NCBI GenBank assembly: GCA_945612775.1
Contig: CALZAF010000008.1
Location: 1 to 37,044, forward strand
Direction: 5' to 3'
DNA: 37,044 nt
Source of the DNA: an uncultured bacterium
GTDB taxonomy: Bacteria; Bacteroidota; Bacteroidia; Bacteroidales; Muribaculaceae
Below the pieces are notes generated by a model that worked only from the letters and a program-made list of their open reading frames with translations, searched no databases and was not told the DNA's origin. Made by a program: the position numbers and the translations under genes. Shown piece by piece: positions 26,179 to 34,802 of the stretch (within the stretch, counting starts at the first letter, position 1; the number at the start of each line of letters is the position of its first letter).

Positions 26179-26865
26179 ATGGCAAATATACTAAATATCG
26201 AGACTTCTACTACTGTCTGCTCGGTGGCATTATCGTGCGACGGCGAAGTGCTCGAACATCACGAAGATTACGATGGAAACAATCACTCTACAATGTTGAG
26301 TGTGTTTCTCGACGATATGGTAAAATATATTACAAGCAGAGAAATCAAGCTCGATGCTGTGGCTGTGAGTATAGGACCTGGTTCCTACACCGGACTTCGT
26401 ATCGGACTCTCGGCGGCTAAGGGCTTGTGTTTCGGCTATGATGTGCCTCTTATAGGCGTCAACACGCTTCAGTTGCTTAGCGTGGGCGCAATGTTCAGCC
26501 GTTTCAATGAGGACGACGCTTACTATGTGCCTATGATTGATGCCCGCCGCAGCGAGGTCTATACCGCTATCTACAACAATGCGCTCGAGGAAATCATGCC
26601 ACCGCAGGCTATGATTCTCGATGAGAACTCGTTTAAGGGTTACGGCAATAAATTGCTGTTCATAGGCAATGGGGCGAAGAAATGGAAGGAGATGTCGCAA
26701 GTAGAGAATGCTGCATACCTAACTGAAACCAAGCCTGTGGCAATCGACATGATTGCACTTGCCGAGCGTGCTTTCAGGAGAAACGAATTTATAGATGTGG
26801 CTTATTCCACACCGCTATATTTGAAAGAATTTCAAGCTACTACACCTAAAAACAAGGTGCTATAA
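26179..26865 (+). CDS. tsaB: tRNA threonylcarbamoyladenosine synthesis protein TsaB
   Basis: 228 residues from ATG 26179. It is a partner of TsaD and TsaE in making t6A37 in ANN-decoding tRNAs. It has the actin-like ATPase opening NILNIETSTTVCSVAL and the strong family motif SIGPGSYTGLRIGLSAAKGL near residues 64-83. TsaD-type metal-binding histidines are absent, as expected of TsaB. It starts the plus-strand unit tsaB-DUF4290-rimM. Confidence 0.95.
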   Translation: MANILNIETSTTVCSVALSCDGEVLEHHEDYDGNNHSTMLSVFLDDMVKYITSREIKLDAVAVSIGPGSYTGLRIGLSAAKGLCFGYDVPLIGVNTLQLLSVGAMFSRFNEDDAYYVPMIDARRSEVYTAIYNNALEEIMPPQAMILDENSFKGYGNKLLFIGNGAKKWKEMSQVENAAYLTETKPVAIDMIALAERAFRRNEFIDVAYSTPLYLKEFQATTPKNKVL

Positions 26866-26893
26866 TAGCTGAGTTAAACTAAAAAAACATATT

Positions 26894-27520
26894 ATGGACC
26901 AACGAGATACATATGGCGAAAAGAGGATGGTGGAATATAATTCCGACCGTTCTCAACTCGCTTTGCCTGAATATGGCAGAAACATTCAGCAGATGGTGAA
27001 TCACTGCTTGACCATAGAGGACAGAGAGGAGCGCACCCGATGTGCTTATACGATAGTGCAAGTGATGGGCAACATAGTTCCACAGTTGCGCGATGAGGAG
27101 GACTCAAAGCACATACTTTGGGATCACCTCGCTATTATGAGCGATTTTAAGCTCGATATCGATTATCCATACGAGATTATCAACCAAGAAAATCTGAAAG
27201 TTAAGCCCGAACCTATTGCATACGGAGAGGAGAACGTGCGATATCGCCACTATGGAAAGATTATGGTGGATATGATAAAGCAGGCTTGCACCTATGAGGA
27301 GGGCGAAGAGCGAGATGAACTGATTATGCTCATAGCCAACCATATGAAGAAGGTGTTGCTCTCAATTAGCAAGGACGGGGTAGAGGATGCCCGCGTATTT
27401 AACGACCTGCGCGAGATTTCGGACGGTAAAATCGATATCGACCCGGAGAAATGGCATCTTCATGAATTTAAGGAAGCTCCTGTAGCGCAGACTTCTAAAA
27501 AGTCGAAGAAGAAAAAGTAA
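26894..27520 (+). CDS. DUF4290 family protein
   Basis: 208 residues, soluble. The block LPEYGRNIQQMVNHCLTIEDREERTRCAYTIV near residues 23-54 is the hallmark of DUF4290 as I remember it; the function is unknown. The end is very basic (SKKSKKKK), which could contact RNA or the ribosome. The neighbours tsaB, rimM and proS are all translation genes. In other Bacteroidales I recall murA lying between this gene and rimM; here they are only 38 bases apart. Confidence 0.82.
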   Translation: MDQRDTYGEKRMVEYNSDRSQLALPEYGRNIQQMVNHCLTIEDREERTRCAYTIVQVMGNIVPQLRDEEDSKHILWDHLAIMSDFKLDIDYPYEIINQENLKVKPEPIAYGEENVRYRHYGKIMVDMIKQACTYEEGEERDELIMLIANHMKKVLLSISKDGVEDARVFNDLREISDGKIDIDPEKWHLHEFKEAPVAQTSKKSKKKK

Positions 27521-27558
27521 GCGCAGGAAACGTGGCATGAATCTAAAACAATGAATCG

Positions 27559-28089
27559 ATGATTACACGCGAGGAAATAATAGAAATAGGCATTTTCAAC
27601 AAAGCGCATGGCGTGAAAGGTGAAATTTCGGCTACAATCGACTGCGAAATCGATGTTTTTCGCAAGTTCTCGTGCATTGTGGCTGAAATTGACGGCATAT
27701 TTGTGCCGTTCTTTGCCGAGAGTATTCGCCCTAAGAGCCAGGAAACCGTATTGCTTAACATTGATGGTTTCGACAGCGATGTGGCAGTGAAAATCTTGGT
27801 AAATAAGACAATCTATGTGCTCAAGGCAGAATATTCTGATATTTCATCCTCCGAGAATTGCGACGAATTGCCCATCGATTATTTCATCGGATTTACAGTT
27901 CGTGCTGCCGACGGCAAGGTGATAGGCGAAATAGTGGATGTGGACGATACGACTGACAATGTGCTGTTTGTGGTAGAAACTGCCAATGGCACTTATCCAA
28001 TCCCGGCTGTCGATGACTTTATTTTGGATATTGACGAAGATGAAAAAATTCTTGAACTCGACCTTCCAGAGGGCTTGTTCGACTTATAA
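27559..28089 (+). CDS. rimM: Ribosome maturation factor RimM
   Basis: 176 residues. It assists assembly of the 30S head around S19. The N-terminal RimM barrel has IGIFNKAHGVKGEI at residues 7-20. The C-terminal PRC-like barrel has IGEIVDVDDTTDNVLFVV and the typical ending YPIPAVDDFILDIDEDEKILELDLPEGLFDL. trmD, often next to rimM in other phyla, is not here. It continues the tsaB-DUF4290 unit. Confidence 0.95.
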   Translation: MITREEIIEIGIFNKAHGVKGEISATIDCEIDVFRKFSCIVAEIDGIFVPFFAESIRPKSQETVLLNIDGFDSDVAVKILVNKTIYVLKAEYSDISSSENCDELPIDYFIGFTVRAADGKVIGEIVDVDDTTDNVLFVVETANGTYPIPAVDDFILDIDEDEKILELDLPEGLFDL

Positions 28090-28124
28090 CGATAACACTA
28101 ATTTTATACATATAATAATTTATT

Positions 28125-28430
28125 ATGGCAAACGAAGATTTTGTGGAATTCGATGAAAACGATGCTATAGAATTCATCAACAAAGCACTTGCATCGAAGG
28201 GTAAACCTCAGTATGGCGACGACGACTTGCTACTGCTAATAGATGCAATGTATGATTTCTACGACGATAACGATGATTTCGATTCTGACTTCGATGAAGA
28301 GAGTAATCTCGAACCGCTTGTGGATTATGTGACTAAGACCATATCTAAAGATCCCGACAATTCGATTAAATCGGAAGATGTTAGAGACATCGTTTTGGCA
28401 GAAATTGAGTACGAAAGCACTTTAGGGTAA
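28125..28430 (+). CDS. Small, very acidic protein of unknown function
   Basis: 101 residues, of which I count 31 Asp/Glu against 7 Lys/Arg, giving a net charge near -24. There is no signal peptide or membrane segment. The middle (residues 31-57) is almost all acidic and aromatic (DDDLLLLIDAMYDFYDDNDDF); the flanks are predicted helices. I do not recognise a family. It begins 35 bases after rimM and ends 22 bases before the OmpA-like gene, so it is in the same unit. The strong acidity could suit an RNA-mimic or ribosome-associated role, but that is inference. Confidence 0.75.
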   Translation: MANEDFVEFDENDAIEFINKALASKGKPQYGDDDLLLLIDAMYDFYDDNDDFDSDFDEESNLEPLVDYVTKTISKDPDNSIKSEDVRDIVLAEIEYESTLG

Positions 28431-28452
28431 CGGAAATAACAAAAATACTAAA

Positions 28453-29079
28453 ATGATTAAGAATCTGATGATTGCATTGGCTGTGGCAGCGATGGCTTTT
28501 GGCACGCTATCAGCCGATGCTAAAGAGCGTACTAAGAAGCAAAGTATCGACATCTACGACCTGTCGATAGATGATAATATCGCTATGCCAGAACTTGATA
28601 AGCAGGCCGAAGTGATAAAGAAATTTCAGTACAATCAAGCAATAGCATTGCAGAAAAATAAGCAAAATGTGGAAATGACCCGCGATGGCGAAGTCATTAT
28701 CATCACCATACCTGCCGGACAGCTTTTTGCGCCAAACGATACGGTGCTCAGCGATTTGGGTAAACAGAGCATAGAGCCATTTTTGAGGTATCTCAAGAAC
28801 GAGGGCATGTATAAGATGCTCCTTGTGATGCATCACGACAATACAGGGTCGGACCGCTATATCCTCAATCTCACCAAGGCGCGCGTTAATGCCGTTTACG
28901 ATTGGATTAGCAAGAATGCAAGCGTGGAATATGTAGTGCCTTACGCATTGGGTTCAATCGAACCTCTTGTGGAGAATAATTCGGTGGCGAACCGAAAATT
29001 CAATCGCCGCCTCGAGATATATCTTGTGCCTGAAGTGGGAATGATAAAGGCAGCCAAGAAGAAAAATATAACTTTATAA
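28453..29079 (+). CDS. OmpA-like periplasmic protein
   Basis: 208 residues. The signal peptide ends near MAFGTLSADA (residue 23). The C-terminal 120 residues follow the OmpA/MotB peptidoglycan-binding pattern: LFAPNDTVLSDLGKQSIEPFLRYL, then a strand, HHDNTGSDRYILNLTKARVNAVYDWI, and NRKFNRRLEIYLVP. The usual N-terminal barrel is absent; instead there are about 50 residues of linker. The family binds diaminopimelate in the wall. It is the last gene before the proS promoter. Confidence 0.85.
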   Translation: MIKNLMIALAVAAMAFGTLSADAKERTKKQSIDIYDLSIDDNIAMPELDKQAEVIKKFQYNQAIALQKNKQNVEMTRDGEVIIITIPAGQLFAPNDTVLSDLGKQSIEPFLRYLKNEGMYKMLLVMHHDNTGSDRYILNLTKARVNAVYDWISKNASVEYVVPYALGSIEPLVENNSVANRKFNRRLEIYLVPEVGMIKAAKKKNITL

Positions 29080-29101
29080 TATGTTTATTCTTGGGTTTTA
29101 C

Positions 29102-29109
29102 TAAATTTG
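29102..29109 (+). promoter_or_regulatory. proS promoter (-7 box)
   Basis: TAAATTTG, 33 bases before the chosen proS ATG. It overlaps the farthest-upstream TTG (29107) of the proS frame, which excludes that start. The -33 element is weak. Confidence 0.55.
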
Positions 29110-29142
29110 CAAACTAATAAACGAGAACATTATAAAAAGACA

Positions 29143-30624
29143 ATGGCAAAAGAGCTTAAAGATTTAACTAAAAGAGCCGACAACTATTCGCAATGGTATA
29201 ACGACCTTGTAATCAAGGCCGACCTTGCTGAGCAATCGGCTGTTAGAGGCTGTATGGTAATTAAGCCATACGGATATGCAATTTGGGAAAAGATGCAGCG
29301 TATTCTTGACGATATGTTCAAGGCAACAGGTCACGTTAACGCATATTTCCCGTTATTGATTCCAAAGTCGTTCTTGAGTCGTGAAGCAGAACACGTTGAG
29401 GGCTTTGCTAAAGAATGTGCTGTGGTTACTCACCACCGATTGATGAACGACCCTGAAGGAAAGGGTGTGGTAGTAGATCCTGCTGCTCGCCTCGAAGAAG
29501 AATTGATTATTCGTCCTACTTCAGAAACCATCATCTGGAACACATATAAGAATTGGATTAGTTCGTATCGCGACCTTCCTATCCTTTGCAACCAGTGGGC
29601 TAATGTGATGCGTTGGGAAATGCGCACCCGCATGTTCTTGCGCACTGCCGAATTCTTGTGGCAAGAAGGACACACAGCTCACGCTACTCGCGAAGAGGCT
29701 GAAGCCGAAGCTGTGAAGATGCTTAATGTGTATGGTGACTTTGCTGAGAATTATATGGCTGTGCCTGTAATCAAGGGCGTGAAGTCGGCTAACGAACGCT
29801 TTGCTGGTGCGTTAGAAACCTACACCATCGAGGCAATGATGCAAGACGGTAAGGCTCTACAGTCAGGTACATCGCACTTCCTCGGTCAGAACTTCGCTAA
29901 GGCATTCGATGTTAAGTTCATCAATAAGAACAACGAACTTGAATACGTATGGGCTACATCGTGGGGTGTTTCTACTCGCTTGATGGGTGCTTTGATTATG
30001 ACTCACTCCGATGATAATGGCCTTGTGCTGCCTCCAAAGTTGGCTCCAATTCAAGTGGTTATCGTTCCTATTTATAAGGGCGAAGAGCAGCTCAACGCCA
30101 TCAACGAGCGCGTTAATCCGATGGTGGAAAAATTGCGCTCTATGGGCATCAGTGTTAAGTATGACAATGCCGACAACAAGCGTCCTGGCTTTAAATTTGC
30201 CGATTATGAACTCAAGGGTGTGCCTGTTCGCCTCGTATTGGGTGCTCGCGACCTCGAAAACGGAACAATCGAAGTAATGCGCCGCGACACTCTCGAAAAG
30301 AGCACCGTGGCAATGGAAGGCATCGAAGAATACGTTAAGACTCTTCTCGACGATATCCAGAGCAATATATTCAAGAAGGCATTAGACCATCGTGCTGAGA
30401 TGACTACCACAGTAGATACCTACGATGAATTTAAGGAACAAATCGAAAAGGGTGGATTCATTATGGCTCACTGGGATGGCACTCCTGAAACTGAAGAAAA
30501 GATTAAGGAAGAGACCAAGGCTACTATCCGATGCATCCCTCTTGAAGGTGACAAGACGCCAGGCGTATGCATGGTGACTGGCAAACCTTCGAAGCAGCGC
30601 GTAGTGTTTGCTCGTAACTATTGA
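29143..30624 (+). CDS. proS: Prolyl-tRNA synthetase, archaeal/eukaryotic type
   Basis: 493 residues from ATG 29143 ([19 protein letters not shown]). This is the short form without the bacterial editing insertion. Class II motifs: [16 protein letters not shown], motif 2 [24 protein letters not shown], and motif 3 [24 protein letters not shown]. The anticodon-binding domain follows (VVIVPIYKG), then the type-specific C-terminal domain ending in Tyr. Lacking INS, it would rely on a free-standing editing protein to clear Ala-tRNA(Pro). It has its own promoter and a strong terminator. Confidence 0.96.
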   Translation: MAKELKDLTKRADNYSQWYNDLVIKADLAEQSAVRGCMVIKPYGYAIWEKMQRILDDMFKATGHVNAYFPLLIPKSFLSREAEHVEGFAKECAVVTHHRLMNDPEGKGVVVDPAARLEEELIIRPTSETIIWNTYKNWISSYRDLPILCNQWANVMRWEMRTRMFLRTAEFLWQEGHTAHATREEAEAEAVKMLNVYGDFAENYMAVPVIKGVKSANERFAGALETYTIEAMMQDGKALQSGTSHFLGQNFAKAFDVKFINKNNELEYVWATSWGVSTRLMGALIMTHSDDNGLVLPPKLAPIQVVIVPIYKGEEQLNAINERVNPMVEKLRSMGISVKYDNADNKRPGFKFADYELKGVPVRLVLGARDLENGTIEVMRRDTLEKSTVAMEGIEEYVKTLLDDIQSNIFKKALDHRAEMTTTVDTYDEFKEQIEKGGFIMAHWDGTPETEEKIKEETKATIRCIPLEGDKTPGVCMVTGKPSKQRVVFARNY

Positions 30625-30658
30625 TAATTTGCAATTTGCATTTAGCAGATATATTTTT

Positions 30659-30691
30659 ACAAGTCGCAGAGCCTCGGGTTTTGCGACTTGT
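30659..30691. terminator. Terminator between proS and the convergent secreted-protein gene
   Basis: A perfect 10-bp stem (ACAAGTCGCA at 30659-30668 with 30682-30691) and a smaller inner stem, followed on the plus strand by TTTTGTTATT. Confidence 0.85.
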
Positions 30692-30695
30692 TTTG

Positions 30696-31790
30696 TTATT
30701 CTCCGTTGACGCGAACTTTGGAGAATCTGATTTGTGAATTCAACGTGGGGAAACGCAAGGTGAGAATGCTTCCATTCTCCACGCCGGCAGATAGGTCGTT
30801 GGGCATATATTTCATGTCGCTATCATACCACACCATGTCGTATTCATCGATAAATGTGGTTTTGGTTAGGCGCCCTTTTAACATACCAGTGTGCCAATTT
30901 CGGGAATTAACCACAGCACCAGATATATAGATGATATCATATCCATCATCCATATTTTTCACCACTGCTATAGTGTATCGTCCGCCCAGTTTTACCTTCT
31001 TTTCTTCCATCTCGCGATCGAGATATTGCCAATAGCCTTCTGCTGGATCATTGCTTAGTGCAAAATGACTATCGAGGTCAGCTGTGGTCCATTCTGTTAC
31101 AAGTGGTTGAGCGGGGTTGCAAAACGACTTTGTTACAAATCGCTCAACGCTCACGCGGCTTGCGGCACCGGCATAGATGCCCGACGTAAAACTGTCGCCA
31201 TACGATATTTTGCGAGTTTCGATTACGGTGCGAGGTGATTTGTGCCCGATTTTCACGCTTGTAACTCCCTCGGAGTGCTCTATTGCCACTATGTTGTCGC
31301 CTTCGTAGAAGTTTACATTATCATTTATATCTGCCGATTCGATTATGCTCTGCATGCCGTAGCGCATAGCAATCAATTGGCAAAGCATTTCGCGATGCTC
31401 GGTCACATCGCCAAGCGACGACGTCTTGCATTGAAGCACAACTGCGCAATAGTTGTTGTTATCGGTGTAGTTAAACACTATGCCCCAAGTGGGATTGGCG
31501 ATTTTTACTGAAGATTGACCATCGATTTTTGCCTTGTAAGATTTGCTTTCGCCGTTATGCAAATTGGCAATGCGGGCAAAAATGCGGAATTTATAAGAAT
31601 CGACCTTTGTAGTGTCGATTTTCAAGGATGGCGATGCTGTTTGGTTATCCACCATCATCCTGTTTTGCATAATCTGAGCGTCGGGGAACCCATCAAAGGA
31701 ATTGAGATACGTTTGGTGGTAACTTTTGGCTTCGGCAGCAAAAATCACCACAGTAGCAACCATAATATTTAGTATTCTCATGATATTCAT
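30696..31790 (-). CDS. Secreted protein of unknown function
   Basis: 364 residues from ATG 31790, or three codons less from ATG 31781. The signal peptide runs to about FAAEA, giving a mature start at KSYHQTYLNSF. The rest is predicted beta-rich. The first part (FRIFARIANLHNGESKSY to YCAVVLQC) reads like a jelly-roll or concanavalin-type domain, and the last 100 residues hold a distinct block (DGYDIIYISGAVVNSRNWHTGMLKGRL, then DEYDMVWYDSDM). I do not recognise the family. Longer starts are ruled out by the promoter box at 31803-31796, which lies five bases before the ATG. It is a single gene between proS and the LysE gene. Confidence 0.75.
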   Translation of the reverse strand: MNIMRILNIMVATVVIFAAEAKSYHQTYLNSFDGFPDAQIMQNRMMVDNQTASPSLKIDTTKVDSYKFRIFARIANLHNGESKSYKAKIDGQSSVKIANPTWGIVFNYTDNNNYCAVVLQCKTSSLGDVTEHREMLCQLIAMRYGMQSIIESADINDNVNFYEGDNIVAIEHSEGVTSVKIGHKSPRTVIETRKISYGDSFTSGIYAGAASRVSVERFVTKSFCNPAQPLVTEWTTADLDSHFALSNDPAEGYWQYLDREMEEKKVKLGGRYTIAVVKNMDDGYDIIYISGAVVNSRNWHTGMLKGRLTKTTFIDEYDMVWYDSDMKYMPNDLSAGVENGSILTLRFPTLNSQIRFSKVRVNGE

Positions 31791-31795
31791 GTCTG

Positions 31796-31803
31796 CAAAT
31801 GTA
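31796..31803 (-). promoter_or_regulatory. -7 promoter box five bases before the secreted-protein start
   Basis: TACATTTG on the minus strand, then CAGAC and ATG: the same spacing as in the alpha/beta hydrolase gene. It implies a leaderless or nearly leaderless mRNA. Confidence 0.5.
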
Positions 31804-31871
31804 GTAAATTTATTGAATATACATTTATTTATTAAAATATATCTGCGCATAGGGGAGTAAACAAACTATAG

Positions 31872-31904
31872 ATTGTGATTGATTCGATATTTTTTCGTAC
31901 CTTT
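31872..31904 (+). promoter_or_regulatory. Promoter of the LysE-type transporter gene
   Basis: TTG (31872-31874), a 22-base spacer, and TACCTTTG (31897-31904). The leader is about 15-20 bases. Confidence 0.6.
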
Positions 31905-31925
31905 GTAAGGTTATAACAATACCGA

Positions 31926-32630
31926 ATGGAAGAATATATTTATATTATTACTCGAGCGTTTGCAATAGGCCTGCTAATATCGGCCCCAATGGGTCCTATT
32001 GGTGTGTTATGCATTCAGCGCACGCTTTCTAAAGGTAGGTTAGCTGGATTCTACACTGGCATAGGAGCTTCGATTTCCGATTTGATATATTGTCTTCTCA
32101 CGGGTCTCGGATTGTCGTTTATCACCGATTTCGTAGAGACTAATCGCAATATTTTGCAGGTAATAGGTAGTGCTGTACTTCTGGCATACGCTATATTCTT
32201 GATTAAGGGCAAGAAAAAACCAAAGCAGAAGCCATCGTCGGCGCATCAACTTGGAGAATCGGTAACCGATAGTGAGCGATTAAAACGCCATGCCAATCTT
32301 CAAGACCTCGTAACGGGATTTTTCTTAACATTCTCTAATCCACTGATTATATTTCTTATCATAGGCTTATTTGCTCGATTTAACTTCTTGCTGCCTGAAT
32401 ATCAGTGGCATCATTATGTGTTGGGCTACATATTTATTGTAGTTGGCGCCATTAGTTGGTGGACGGTAATTACTAAGTTTGTGGATACGGTTAGAAGCAA
32501 ATTTAGTATCGACACCATGCACAAATTGAATATCATGATTGGCTTGATTATCTTAATCATGTCGATGGTTGGTATATTTACGGGACTGCTTGATTATCTT
32601 ACATTGCCACAGATAGGTGCTTTGCTCTAA
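31926..32630 (+). CDS. LysE/RhtB family exporter
   Basis: 234 residues, six predicted membrane helices. The opening AIGLLISAPMGPIGVLCIQRTLSKGRLAGFYTGIGASISD is the LysE/RhtB signature, with the conserved helix-1 glycine/proline block. A basic cytoplasmic loop (KGKKKPKQKPSS) lies mid-protein after helix 3. The family exports amino acids or related compounds; the substrate is not predictable. It begins the plus-strand series with the Ntn-hydrolase, DUF486 and YcxB-like genes. Confidence 0.88.
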   Translation: MEEYIYIITRAFAIGLLISAPMGPIGVLCIQRTLSKGRLAGFYTGIGASISDLIYCLLTGLGLSFITDFVETNRNILQVIGSAVLLAYAIFLIKGKKKPKQKPSSAHQLGESVTDSERLKRHANLQDLVTGFFLTFSNPLIIFLIIGLFARFNFLLPEYQWHHYVLGYIFIVVGAISWWTVITKFVDTVRSKFSIDTMHKLNIMIGLIILIMSMVGIFTGLLDYLTLPQIGALL

Positions 32631-32695
32631 ATTTCGGCGATAAGCCTTGCCAACAGCCAAAGCAGCATATTCGAGTGGCTAAATATCTATTTGAT

Positions 32696-33814
32696 ATGAA
32701 ACGATTATTACTAACCTTTGCTCTTGCACTTTCGGCAGCTTGCTCATTTGCATGCACTTCAGCCATTGTATCGGCAAGCAAAACGCTCAATGGCAGGCCT
32801 CTGCTTTGGAAGCATCGAGATACAGGTGAAGAAAACAACAAGGTGGAGCGCACTCCAGCCGGCGAGGGCGTGTATGAGCATGTTGCGCTCTATAATGCAA
32901 GCGATTCGCTCAACCGAGAGGCTTGGATGGGGTATAATTCCGAAGGATTTGCCATAATGAACACAGCATCGTATAATCTCAAAGACGATGATGTGAACGA
33001 GAAGGATATGGATAAGGAGGGCGTTGTGATGAAGATAGCACTTAGCCAATGCCGTACCGTTGACGACTTTGAGAGGCTTCTTACCACATTGCCAAAACCG
33101 CTTGGAGTGGAAGCTAATTTCGGCGTTATCGATGCTTATGGTGGTGGAGCTTATTTCGAAACCAATAATTACACTTTCACCCGCTTCGACCTTAAAGATG
33201 CACCCGATGGCATATTGATTCGCACGAATTATTCATATAGCGGACGAGATGACGAGGGTATGGGATATGTGCGCGAGGAAAACGAAAAGCACTTGATAGC
33301 GCAGCACGTTGCCGATGCCGACTTTACACCTATTGTGTTTACTGAGAGGCTGTCGAAAACATATTATCATAGCGTTCTGGGTCAGGACTTTACCAATGAA
33401 GGTCTCGAGTGGATTGTTGACCAAGATTTCATTCCACGCCGGATTTCATCGGCATCATGTTGCATAGAGGGCATAAAGCCGGGAGAGAATCCGGCAACTA
33501 CGGTGATGTGGATAGATTTGGGCTTCCCACCATGTTCGGAATTGCGAATGGCGCTGCTTGGCGAAAATGGCGTACCCGAAGAATTGCAGGGAAAGATGCC
33601 TAATGGGCACTCAGAGCTTTGCGATAGAGTAGTGGCTCGCAAGCATGAGGTATTCCCTATAAAGCGTGGCAACGGTAAGCAATATCTAAATATTGGCCGG
33701 TTGTATAATGCCCAAGGCACAGGATATTGCCAGCAACTTATACCGGAAAACATTACATTATATAATAAGTATAACAAGCAACTTAATAAATTGCGTAAGA
33801 AGCTTAATAAATAG
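32696..33814 (+). CDS. Exported Ntn-hydrolase (C45/C69-like acyltransferase or peptidase)
   Basis: 372 residues from ATG 32696; an upstream ATG at 32675 would put non-signal residues first. The N-terminus MKRLLLTFALALSAACSFA is a signal sequence followed directly by CTSAIVSASKTLNGRPLLWKHRDTG. A Cys-Thr pair and the downstream GRPLLWKHRD block are typical of Ntn-hydrolases of the acyl-CoA:6-APA acyltransferase (C45) and C69 dipeptidase kind, whose nucleophile is the N-terminal Cys. Here signal peptidase would free C20. Lipid attachment at C16 is an alternative, but its lipobox is poor. Other supporting segments are YNSEGFAIMNTAS and GVIDAYGGGAYFETNNY. The substrate is unknown. Confidence 0.78.
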   Translation: MKRLLLTFALALSAACSFACTSAIVSASKTLNGRPLLWKHRDTGEENNKVERTPAGEGVYEHVALYNASDSLNREAWMGYNSEGFAIMNTASYNLKDDDVNEKDMDKEGVVMKIALSQCRTVDDFERLLTTLPKPLGVEANFGVIDAYGGGAYFETNNYTFTRFDLKDAPDGILIRTNYSYSGRDDEGMGYVREENEKHLIAQHVADADFTPIVFTERLSKTYYHSVLGQDFTNEGLEWIVDQDFIPRRISSASCCIEGIKPGENPATTVMWIDLGFPPCSELRMALLGENGVPEELQGKMPNGHSELCDRVVARKHEVFPIKRGNGKQYLNIGRLYNAQGTGYCQQLIPENITLYNKYNKQLNKLRKKLNK

Positions 33815-33822
33815 TAGCTATT

Positions 33823-34209
33823 ATGTGGAGTAACATATTTTTAACCATCGCGCTTCTCATTATCTCAAATGTGTTTATGACATTTGCATGGTATGGACAC
33901 TTGAAATTGCAAAATATGGGCATCAGCACAGGATGGCCTATCTATGTGGTGGTGCTTGTGTCGTGGGGAATTGCATTGTTCGAATATGCATTTCAAGTGC
34001 CAGCCAATCGAATAGGATATATCGAAAACGGAGGTTCTTTTTCGCTTATTCAGCTTAAGGTGATTCAAGAGGTGATTACGCTCACCGTGTTCACCATTGT
34101 TGCTACACTCTTGTTTAAGGGTGAGTCGCTACGCTGGAATCATTTGGTTAGCTTCCTGTTCCTGGTTGCAGCTGTTTATTTCGCCTTTATGGATTCTTCG
34201 ACCAAATAA
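33823..34209 (+). CDS. DUF486 family membrane protein
   Basis: 128 residues, four predicted membrane helices. MTFAWYGHLK, SWGIALFEYAFQVPANRIGY and IQLKVIQEVITL are the conserved DUF486 blocks (small DMT-like proteins). Function unknown; half-size DMT proteins often dimerise. It starts 8 bases after the Ntn-hydrolase gene and so is coupled to it. Confidence 0.85.
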   Translation: MWSNIFLTIALLIISNVFMTFAWYGHLKLQNMGISTGWPIYVVVLVSWGIALFEYAFQVPANRIGYIENGGSFSLIQLKVIQEVITLTVFTIVATLLFKGESLRWNHLVSFLFLVAAVYFAFMDSSTK

Positions 34210-34221
34210 TTGTCAGCTGCT

Positions 34222-34695
34222 ATGCACTTCGGCTCATTTAGCATCACTTCGTCGGTATATACCAAGCTCGTTTTTCGTGCTTATTTAATGCGATATTGGT
34301 GGCTTTATGCTTTGCCGCTTGCTGCGCTGATTGCTCTGACATTTTATAATATCAATTTCATCTACACCATACTCGTGCTGTGCTTCATAATCTATCCCAT
34401 GGCAATGATTATGGTGTACTTTTGGTATCTACTAACCAAAGAAATAAGGTGGTCGATTCTCGAAAAGGAGATGACTGCCGATGCGAGTGGGATAAAGCTC
34501 GATTTTGAGGATTTTTCACAATCGCTCAAGTGGAGCGAGTTCTCAGGCTATACCACCACAAGCAAATATCTATTACTGAACTTTGGAATCCGACGGTTTA
34601 CATATTTTGTAGTTCCATTCGATGTTTTTAGCGATAAAGAACAGTTGCGAGAGTTTGTCGCGCTGCTTAACGATAATGGTGTGCATCTTTCGTGA
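34222..34695 (+). CDS. YcxB-like membrane protein
   Basis: 157 residues from ATG 34222, the first ATG after the DUF486 stop; an in-frame TTG at 34210 is less likely. Two hydrophobic helices (about residues 24-65) are followed by a cytoplasmic domain of about 85 residues with the pattern ITADxxGI...SLKWSEFSGY...YFVVPFDVFSDKEQLREFVALL. That is the YcxB C-terminal domain as I know it. Role unknown. It is the last gene of the LysE-Ntn-DUF486 series. Confidence 0.72.
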   Translation: MHFGSFSITSSVYTKLVFRAYLMRYWWLYALPLAALIALTFYNINFIYTILVLCFIIYPMAMIMVYFWYLLTKEIRWSILEKEMTADASGIKLDFEDFSQSLKWSEFSGYTTTSKYLLLNFGIRRFTYFVVPFDVFSDKEQLREFVALLNDNGVHLS

Positions 34696-34747
34696 GCTTG
34701 CAATCAAAAATAAATGCCATTTTCTTAAATTTTTTCCGCCGAATGGT

Positions 34748-34773
34748 TGTAACATTTTTGAGGCTTGTTCGTT
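34748..34773 (+). promoter_or_regulatory. Likely ECF-sigma-type promoter of the sigma operon
   Basis: TGTAAC (34748-34753), a 16-base spacer with a T-run, and CGTT (34770-34773). A -35 with the AAC core plus a -10 CGT(T/C) is the general layout of ECF-dependent promoters, so the sigma factor probably drives its own operon. No TAnnTTTG box is seen here. A GGAGAG ribosome site follows at 34792-34797, one of the few in the window. Confidence 0.55.
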
Positions 34774-34802
34774 AATGTGATGAAAACCTACGGAGAGAAC
34801 AA

